Assembly (NCBI RefSeq): GCF_035222275.1
Contig: NW_026946359.1
Location: forward strand, 6,448,001-6,512,000
DNA: 64,000 bases
DNA from: Podospora bellae-mahoneyi
Taxonomy: Eukaryota > Ascomycota > Sordariomycetes > Sordariales > Podosporaceae
Direction: 5' to 3'
The position numbers and the translations under genes were made by a program. Positions 56,212-64,000 of the stretch are shown here, one piece after another; the stretch's first letter is position 1, and each line of letters begins with the position of its first letter. The notes beneath the pieces were generated by a model. The model was not told where the DNA came from and did no database searches. It saw nothing but the letters and a program-made list of their open reading frames with translations.

Positions 56212-59200
56212 TGTTGATTAAAATAACGGTTCGAATCGAAGTTGAATGGTGATGATTTCGTGTCCCGGCATCGAGCGATGGAGGTTTTGTCGAGTTCCGG
56301 CTCCCGGCGCGAGCAATTGTCGTCGAAACGTACACGAGGCGGACCCAAAGGGAATGACAGAACACACAAGCAACAAGAAAAAAATGAGAGACTGCGAGGG
56401 TCTAGCCTCAACCAACAAACGAGAACGAAAAATTAAGATAGGACACCCTTTCCCCAGCGGAAGATGGGAAACGGAAAGGAGAGAGGTTGCAAAAAGAGAG
56501 GGAGATGGTGAGAAGGGACCTTGGCAGAGTGGAGGAGGTGACCCAAAAGGGAGCGCAACTGAGACGGGCTCAGCCTACCACAATGCCAGATTGTGCTTCA
56601 AACCCCCAGCCCTGGCGACAATGCACCAAGAGAAATGGGCTTGACTGCGACAAGAAACAGCTGATTCTGCTCCACCGCAGCGAGTCAACCGCCTGCTTCA
56701 GCCTGTACGAGGGCTTGCGCAGACGCTGTCCAGTGTCGTAGGAGATTCTCGGTCCCTAACAGAAGCCGTTTCAGATGGCGTCGGGAGACATGGGTTGACA
56801 AAGGACGGACGCGCCAGCACGGACCATCAGGCGCTCTGTGGCGCCGAGTGCAACGTCCCCGAGGCACAGGATTGGTCGCCCGACCCCAGGCCAAGCAAGG
56901 GGTCTGGGGACGGTCGAGATCGAACCATTGCGTTCTTTCCGCCCAGCGCGACACAGATGCTAACACAACCTCGAGATCCCGTTCTGACGGCGGCTGGACC
57001 AAGATGAGCAACGTATCGCAGCATCGCCTCTGTTGCACAGATGGGACAAGCCCAACTACATGGTACTATGAGTTGGCGGATGTTCAGAATCGGGCAAATC
57101 GGGTCGGTGTGGTACAAAGATAGGATTCTGAAGTTCCCAGTGGCTTCGCCATCCGTTGTTTCCGACGAATCTGCTTTCTCTCTCAAGACACCGCTTTTTG
57201 GACATAACGGCTGAAGAGTGGACGGTGTAGATACGACGCAGTGTGTGAGAATATCCCAAGATTGTGAGCGGGAAAGTATATAAAACAATTCGCGGTCCTG
57301 TTTTCGACAAAACATCACCTGATGTATGATCGACAACAGAGTGTTTTTCTATAAATATCATGCGGGGGTTTGGTGAGCTGTGATGTCGTTCTAGATCAGC
57401 AAAACCCAGGTTCTCGACTAGTGTTCCAGCTGACAGGAGACTCACCAGCTGGCACAGTGTTCGAGGCCTTCAAACACCGGACGAGATGCTTCGGCCGTTG
57501 GAAGCCCCGCTTCCGAGGAATTGCTTAGTAAGCTCGGTGCCCCCAGGTGGAGGCCCGCCCGGAGCGCTGAATGTAGTCAACCAATCAGATCGCGGCTGTC
57601 TTCCAGAAGGAGAAGTTTTGCACTCGGCCTCCGGCGCAATCCACCAGCGATTTCACCATCAAAGCCGAGTGCCCACACTTCACCGTTGGGATTCCACTTC
57701 AAGAAGCGGAGTGGAAAACAGTGACAAATAAGCATCGGCGTAGTCTCAGAGCATCGATAAACACCAGGAGTGTCGAACCTGGAGTTTGAGCCGAGAGAAT
57801 AGAGCCAGAGCTGAACAATCCCATGGTACTTCGTCGCTATCGATGGTCCCCTCTCCCATGTTGGAAACGGAAGCAATACAAGTAGTAAAATCTCTCCCTA
57901 CTTGTGCATCAACCAGCGGCTCTTTGACCCCCCCGGCTATGACTACGGCTTACCAGGGCCCCTTTTTCGTGTGCAAATCCTCCACGGGTGCAATCACGCG
58001 CTATCGCCTCTCCCCGCTTCCCCTCCCCCTTGCCTGATGCATGGGACCTCACCTCACGGGCAAATCGTTCAAGATCTCATCGCGCAACGACTCGGACAGG
58101 AAGAAGCGGCACGGGTCGCTATAAAAACAAATTCTAAAACCCCGCCGCGGGGGCCACGCAACGCAACAATTCCAGAGCTTGAGGTCGGGTTTGTTGAACG
58201 CCAAGATATGACATATCTTGTTTGAGCAATGCTTCAATGTTCATGATGGCTTGTCGTCGATGTCAAGTGTGTATCGAGCCGCTTGACCTGTCAGATTTTT
58301 TTCTGTTCGTCATCTGCAGATCGGCTTTCTGGTTCGGAGATGCCGGTTGGCTGGGAAGTAAAACATATTGCCCGCCATCGGTACATCTCACATCTCCCGG
58401 GCGAGCTCAACCTAGCCTTCACATCGATCGTCGGTGGGGGAGGAGCAGTGCGCCATCTGTCATCAGCCCATCACTCTCCGTCCAATATCGATCCAAGGGA
58501 CTGGAGAGTCCAGCGGTAGACGTACAGATTTCTAATCTCATCTCTTCCCCGTACTGACAACCCAGAACTGCAGGTAGATAGATATATTGCAGAAACGAAG
58601 TAAAATAATACCCCGCTGCGGTTACACGCTGAGCTGATTGTCGGCTGCGATCACCAGCGTCACTGGTTGCATTCCAGGGAAATTCCAAGGGGGTCGATGG
58701 AGGCAACTCGAGAGGCTTCGGAATTCGATAGTTTGTAGCTGCTCCTCCACACACCTCGCATCGTTCTGATGAGGATGGGAAGTGTAAGATGGTTGGCGGT
58801 GCTCGTCATTGGACACGGCGTCCTAAGGAGTGGTTCCGACCCGCGAAAAATCCCTGTTCTGCCTCGCAGCGAGAGGGGGTAGGGAGGGACGCGTGAAGCG
58901 TGAGGAAACCAGAGGAAAGCCGCTCTGTGCTGGCTGATGGGCGACGCGGACTGGTACTGCGGAGTTGCGGCGTCAAAGAAGACCATTGACGACCCCACAA
59001 CCACGGGCATCCTCGGCGAACCGCCTCCCGTGCTGGTTCACACAGCCCATTGAAATTTACCATGTCAGATGCAAGTGCCCTGCCGGAAGTGTTACGCGCA
59101 AGAAATAATAGCGGTCCCTCGCCGCCAGCATCACTTGGCCGGCCTCGGGCACCTTCGCTTGCCGTTGAATCACAAACAGTGATCCATCGTGTCTCCAGGG

Positions 59201-59546
59201 CTGTGGGTATCGGATATTCCCCCGTGGAGAGAAAGGCCGCAACACCGTCTTCATTCTCCGTCTCTTCTCCAGAGATCAGCCCTGATAAAATGGCCGAGAG
59301 GATGACAGATGACAGCGGCCTGGGCCTGGGCCTGGGTGTTTTAGATCGAAGTCAGCCTGGAAGCCGTCAAGGCCTTCAGTCCCCCACACACGCGTGTCAG
59401 ACTGCCATTGACCATTGCCCCAGCGAACAGGCCCGGTGGCACAGAGCACTCGGTGGTCCGTCTCTTCGCCAACGTTATTTGTCCCTCCCGCACTTTGTTT
59501 GGTCTGATCTGGTCGGGTCTTGCTTGAACCTGGGTCTCGAGGGCCG

Positions 59547-59570
59547 GGGGATGGGGGATGGGGGATGGGG
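59547..59570 (+). repeat. (GGGGGAT)3 tandem repeat
   Basis: Three copies of a 7-bp G-rich unit follow each other just before a GGGG run, giving four G-tracts in a row. Confidence 0.85.
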
Positions 59571-60716
59571 ATCGCTTGATTACCACAGTGCATCTCTCCG
59601 CAAGCGAACTGTGGCTACCTGGCCGCTCAGTCTCCAGTCCAAACGGTGCACTGTGCTGACGGAACCCTGACAGGGCAGTTGTGGAGCTGACAGGCCTGTC
59701 ACCAACCAATCACTGGTCACCTGATGCCAGCTGGAGCTCTCCCTGAGCCGTGCCCTTCCGCGAACGGAAATCAGCTTTCTTGTGCAGCAGTTGCATTCAA
59801 GCTCAAACTCAGCTCCAACCAGGACTGCCACGGTGCCTATAAGAGACCAAGAGAGCTTCATAGGCATGGAGATAAACTCGTGACAAGGGAGGTAACTCAC
59901 CACAGGTCAGACGCAGCAGTGTCAGAGATGCAGCCACGGTGCTCTTGCAGCCTTCTCTCCTCCCGTCAAGTGTGAAGTTCAAACTTGCTGCTGCAGCCTC
60001 CTGCAGGTGGGTGTTGCCCCCAGGGATGCCGCTACCCAGCTAGCGTCCTTTCCTCCCTTTGGCAAGGCCTCGGGACAGCCCCCTTGCTTCGCGCGTTCCC
60101 ACCTCACACCGTGCACTCGAGGACCGCCACCCCACCACCCCCCCCGCCTTCGTTTTTTTAACTGTCTGGTCCGTTCATATGGCCCGCAGGCTGCGTGCCA
60201 CCAGCTCGCTATCCTCTTTTCAATCATTCCGCTGTCACCAAACCCGTTCAGTCCAGGTGCGCCTACTTACATTTGATGCTTGTTTCTGGACAGGGAGCCA
60301 GCAGTCCAAAAACGTATTTGACGCCGTCAATTCAGTCAATCTGCATCGCGGCTTCTTTGATTGATCTGTTTTTGTGTTCTCTTCTTACTCCCAGCCTGCC
60401 AGTTCCCAACCGCTCTTCAAGAAAACCGATCCGATTCTGTGTGTCGAGTTGCTCCGTCCGGTGCATGCCACACACGCGAACTGCCTGCCTGGGTCAGCCT
60501 GCCAGACAAAGCAACAAATAAAAATTAAACGTGATTCCTCGCTTCCTTCCGCCGGACCAGCCTCGACTACAGTGCAGCACCCAACCAGGTTTCTGCGACA
60601 AAAAGGCGACCTCTCCGCTCGAACGCCAGATCAAGTCTAGGCCATCGGCATACCGCTCAAAACAGCATCTCCACCATTTTGCCTTTTTTGTATCTCGTGA
60701 TACCTGAACGGTAAAA

Positions 60717-61576
60717 ATGGCCGACATCACTGACCAGCACGACCAAACCACCCCAACCGAGCTCGACGACGTGCACTCGGTCGGCAATGGAAACTCGGTC
60801 GCCGGAGAGTCTCGTGGCATCAAGCGCGCCCGACCTAGCACTGCCGACGACGACGATGACGATGACGAGAAGGGCGGCCGTGAGCGTCGCAAGATTGAGA
60901 TCAAGTTCATCAGCGACAAGTCGCGCCGCCATATCACATTTTCCAAGCGCAAGGCTGGTATCATGAAGAAGGTACGTTCGTTCGCATGTTTGGACAGCGC
61001 AGCGCGCTCCTTGCAACAACGCGTCTTTTCTCCACAATCGATCAGTCGCTAATCCGACCTGCTGTGTATATCAGGCCTACGAGTTGTCAGTCTTGACAGG
61101 CACCCAGGTGCTCCTCCTCGTCGTGTCCGAAACTGGCCTCGTCTATACATTCACGACGCCGAAGCTCCAGCCTCTGGTTACCAAGTCCGAGGGCAAGAAT
61201 CTGATCCAGGTAAGACATGAGCTCGGGAGCCGGGCAAGATGCCCGCGTCGCGTGAACTGTCGCATCATGGCCATGGATCTTTGCTGACATGCTGATGTAG
61301 GCCTGCTTGAACGCGCCAGAGCCTTCTAGCAGTGCTGAGAATGGTGTGGAGGACACTAATGCCGTCGACTCCCCTGAGGAGCCGCCCAGCAACCATCTTC
61401 CTCCTCAGCAGGGACGACCTGGAATGGCGCAGCCTCACGCCATGCCTCCCAACTACATGCCCGTTGGCGGGATGGACCCCAGCGCGATGGCTTATCAGAA
61501 CTACGTGAGCCAACAGCGCGGCGGCCAATACATGCCGCAATCCGGTCTGCAACAGCACGCTGGTCACCAGTCATAA
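60717..61576 (+). CDS. mcm1: MCM1, SRF-type MADS-box transcription factor
   Basis: Three exons (60717-60971, 61075-61209, 61301-61576) give 221 residues. An acidic run (DDDDDDDEKGG) precedes the MADS domain, GRERRKIEIKFISDKSRRHITFSKRKAGIMKK/AYELSVLTGTQVLLLVVSETGLVYTF, about residues 53-110, the second part joined by splicing. TPKLQPLVTKSEGKNLIQACLNAPE continues the SRF-type SAM region. The C-terminus is Gln/Pro/Met-rich. Such factors bind CArG-like P-boxes and, with mating-type and other partners, control mating, cell identity and development. Both introns separate MADS segments at conserved points. The start is the ATG before ADITDQHDQ. Confidence 0.94.
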
Positions 61577-62475
61577 CCGTCCCGGCCGAGTTTTGTCATG
61601 ACTTTACCTTACGTATCTCAATACCCAGCAATTAATGCACCTGTGTAAACGTCCAGTTTCACATGCGACATCATCACGATGAGGCCACACATTTGACGAG
61701 GCTTATCTGGTTCGGCGTTTGATTGGGGCATGTCCATTACCTACTTCCGTATTTTATACCTCTTGCTTTTCGGCGGTGTTTTGCCGGGATTTCGGTTCTG
61801 CTGACACCACCTTTCCCTGGTTGTTTTTGTTGGACATCTGGTGCGCTCAACCCGTCCAGATATCGGTGCGGTCAGCTCTTGATTTTTGAACACATTTGGG
61901 TTCTGGTTTCGCCTGACAGACCCAGACCCTTTGTGCTGTGTGCGTGGCGCTTTAAAGGTGGTGGATTCGAGCGAAAAGCGTGGCGGACAAGGGATTATAG
62001 ACCGAAAATGTCTTTGGCACTCGGGATCCTGGGAGGTTGGGTCTGCGCATGGCGGCGTCGGCTTGGTTTTCTATTTTTTTTTCAAGGCAACTTGCCTTGT
62101 CAAGTTCTGCCTGGTGGTTTGCCGTCGTTCTTGAGACTCTTTCTGGTTCTTTTTTGGCGAAGGGTTGGGTGGACACGCAACGTACTTGGGGCACGACATA
62201 TGAGCAGAAAAGGCTTATGATTTGGAGGAATTGGGAACGGTTCGGCCAGCATAAGAACAGCGATTTCACACCTCAGGTGCAAAATCGTCTTTTCATTTTC
62301 CAGACCTCTGTTTAGCGATTTTGACTGATCACCTGGCTTGGACCTTTTTGTTGCGGGTCGCTTGCTCTTTATGATGCTATTTCTCCCCAAAATAGAGATG
62401 GGGACAGCTTGGTGGATGAGGGAGAGGCGGTTGTTTCTCATGTAATTTCAGCTGCGCTGGGAGGAAGAGGGAGGG

Positions 62476-62509
62476 CTGGGGGGAAGGGGGAGGGGGAGGG
62501 GGAGGGGGG
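62476..62509 (+). repeat. G-tract cluster with quadruplex potential
   Basis: Six G runs of 3-6 bases are separated by A or AA, fitting the classic four-run quadruplex pattern several times over. Confidence 0.8.
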
Positions 62510-63632
62510 CACCTCTGGGGACGGCGTCGGAAGAAAGTGAGTACCTATACCTGTATGATATAGCACAAAGTTTTAACCATGAAATATATCGAGTTCACAA
62601 TCCTGCTGGCAGCGTTGCTACGTGTGTTTCTTGAGACCGTTCCCGGATTAACATGAGGATAAGGTTAATGAGATGATGTTGGCCCAACTGGGAAGGAGAG
62701 TACAGCCGGCTTACATGGAACCTGGCTAATCCCTTTTTGACCGTTTTTATTTTTTACAATGATGCGATCCTAACCGGACCGGGCGTTCAATTAATCGATC
62801 ACCTACTCACAGACACGGACTTGCTGCCCGGTTTTATTCTTGGGCTCAATGCCTGCCGGTCGGGTGCCTGCGTCGAGTCGGTCGGCAAGTCCCGTTCAGG
62901 TTTTATACGTGCATGTAATGTATCCACAGAGCCGCCTGGGCGTGGCGATGACGCGCTGCCCTCGGGGGAAGAAGAAAGAGAGCTGCTTGGGGGTGGGGGA
63001 CTGGGATGGCCCTTGTATTGTGAGGTGGTTGACCGATGAAGGACTTGCCCTTTTTTTTTTCCCTTTTTTTCTTTATTTTTGGTTGTGTGGTGGTCTGTTG
63101 CTCGGGCTGTGAGGCGAGGCGGGGATGGGTGCCGTTTTCGTCGACGACCTTCATACCAGGACACTGTCAATAAGGCGCATGCTAGAAGCTCAACTCTTCT
63201 CTTCAGAATTCCAGGACACTAAAAACTGCAAGTTCAAATCCAGAGCAATCTCATCTATCCGTTATGTCGGTAGTTATCCCTGAAGATAATAGCAAACCAC
63301 GGTGGTTTCTAGATGCTCAGGAAACGCATCAGGTTTCTCTTAAGCCCAACATATCCGACCAACCTCAACTCCCGATTACCTGGTGGGGGGTAGATAGGTA
63401 GTTGACTGGCTTTTGCGGTCAGTTTACACCAAAAATTTTACCCCTGTGATCGTCGTTGAGGATTGGGGAGATGTCGGAAAGGCAGCGCGAAAGGAGTAGT
63501 GGTCCACAGCCATCGCCGAAAGCAGAAGGTTGACTTACACGCACTTACACGCACCCTCACACCTGACCCGATTGGGACAAGCCATTCCCAAAGACACTTT
63601 TAAGGTTTTCTTCTTCGTCCCAGCAAACAATG

Positions 63633-63654
63633 GTTTTTTTTTTTGGGGGGGGGG
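63633..63654 (+). repeat. Poly-T/poly-G junction tract
   Basis: About eleven T followed by about ten G; on the minus strand this is the same C-run/A-run junction seen twice elsewhere in the window. Confidence 0.85.
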
Positions 63655-64000
63655 AATTGACTTTAGGGAAAGAAGTTTGCGCTTTACTTGGGAGGGAATG
63701 GTTCAGGAACGCTCCGCTTGGCTTCATGGTGCTAAGATAGTGGCGGGGTTGGCAAGAATGACACTTGTCGGGAGGTGATGGAGGAGGAGGGTACCACTTC
63801 CCGCTTTCGAGGACCAGGACACTGTCGATTGGAGATTTATTTTTGCACATGTTGGATGGTGGTATTTTACCAGGGTATCAACCCTATCTCGGCATCCCAC
63901 AAAGGGGGCTTTGGCTGAATGCTTGCCAAAGTTGTGTGAGAGATAGACGTCGGCATGTTACTGCCGAAACAACTATAAGGACAACAACCACAAATACAGT

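Larger units (their letters stand above)
55979..60716. other. 4.7 kb gene-poor stretch upstream of mcm1
   Basis: No supported gene. Frames such as 59050-59670 (206 codons) are low in complexity and cover G-rich repeats, (GGCCTG)n near 59317-59336 and (GGGGGAT)n near 59547-59570. A C8A8 tract lies at 56195-56211. The last 700 bp is C/T- and CA-rich, as in a long leader for mcm1. Confidence 0.5.
61577..64000. other. Gene-free right end, 3' of mcm1
   Basis: No supported gene in 2.4 kb. The first few hundred bp is probably the mcm1 3' UTR. Homopolymer and G-rich tracts lie at 62476-62509 and 63633-63654. Frames of up to 165 codons here are compositionally noncoding. Confidence 0.5.

Noticed and set aside
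59050-59670. 206-codon open frame upstream of mcm1
   Set aside because: Its sequence is made of G-rich repeats and low-complexity residues with no family features.
63220-63250. GTTCAAATCC resembling a tRNA T-loop
   Set aside because: The flanking bases do not form a T-stem, and no D-arm, anticodon arm or acceptor pairing could be found.

Overview
The window reads as nuclear DNA of a filamentous ascomycete, most likely a sordariomycete close to Neurospora, Podospora or Chaetomium. The reasons are short GT-AG introns (about 45-105 nt) with CTAAC/CTGAC-type branch sites, GC-rich exons, pyrimidine-rich leaders, and protein types typical of that group: a NIT-2/AreA GATA factor with its C-terminal WEWLTMSL motif, a DBF-2/SidB kinase, a TSP3-type tetraspanin, an SRF-type MADS factor and a fungal Dnf P4-ATPase. 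I see no transposon, CRISPR array, rRNA or convincing tRNA. The genus cannot be fixed by eye. All gene models were joined by hand from splice signals and reading frame, with no transcript data.

Layout. 1-12.1 kb: SHY1 (partial, -), a UBX-domain protein (+), MIX17-type CHCH protein (-), LRP1/C1D (-), YVC1 TRP channel (+), MTQ2 methyltransferase (+) and SmD1 (-). 12.5-25.5 kb: PKR1 (-), an F-box-like protein with acidic and poly-Asn tracts (+), a WBP11-type splicing factor (-), DBF2 kinase (+) and a GPI-anchored Cys-containing surface protein (+). 25.5-32.5 kb: a 6.9 kb gene-poor stretch with short tandem repeats and GATA sites. 32.5-44.5 kb: NIT-2/AreA (+), an MSC7-type aldehyde dehydrogenase (-) and a Dnf P4-ATPase (-). 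47.4-56 kb: a nuclear protein with PIP-like termini (+), VMA4 (-), a NIPA-type transporter (+) and a tetraspanin (-). 56-64 kb: a second 4.7 kb gene-poor stretch, then MCM1 (+) and 2.4 kb without a supported gene.

This is an ordinary core chromosomal region, not a cluster. Loose themes are the vacuole and endomembranes (YVC1, PKR1, VMA4, P4-ATPase, NIPA), mitochondrial respiration (SHY1, MIX17) and RNA processing (LRP1, SmD1, WBP11-like). The two gene-poor stretches lie upstream of the two sequence-specific regulators, NIT-2 and MCM1.

The points most worth a second look are an in-frame TAG followed by 42 coding-like codons at the end of the DBF2 kinase, a perfect 26-bp palindrome inside the nit-2 reading frame, GATA clusters upstream of nit-2, a four-fold 21-nt repeat in the flippase tail, an in-frame pair of splice acceptors in the flippase first membrane segment, and repeated poly-C/poly-A junction tracts.
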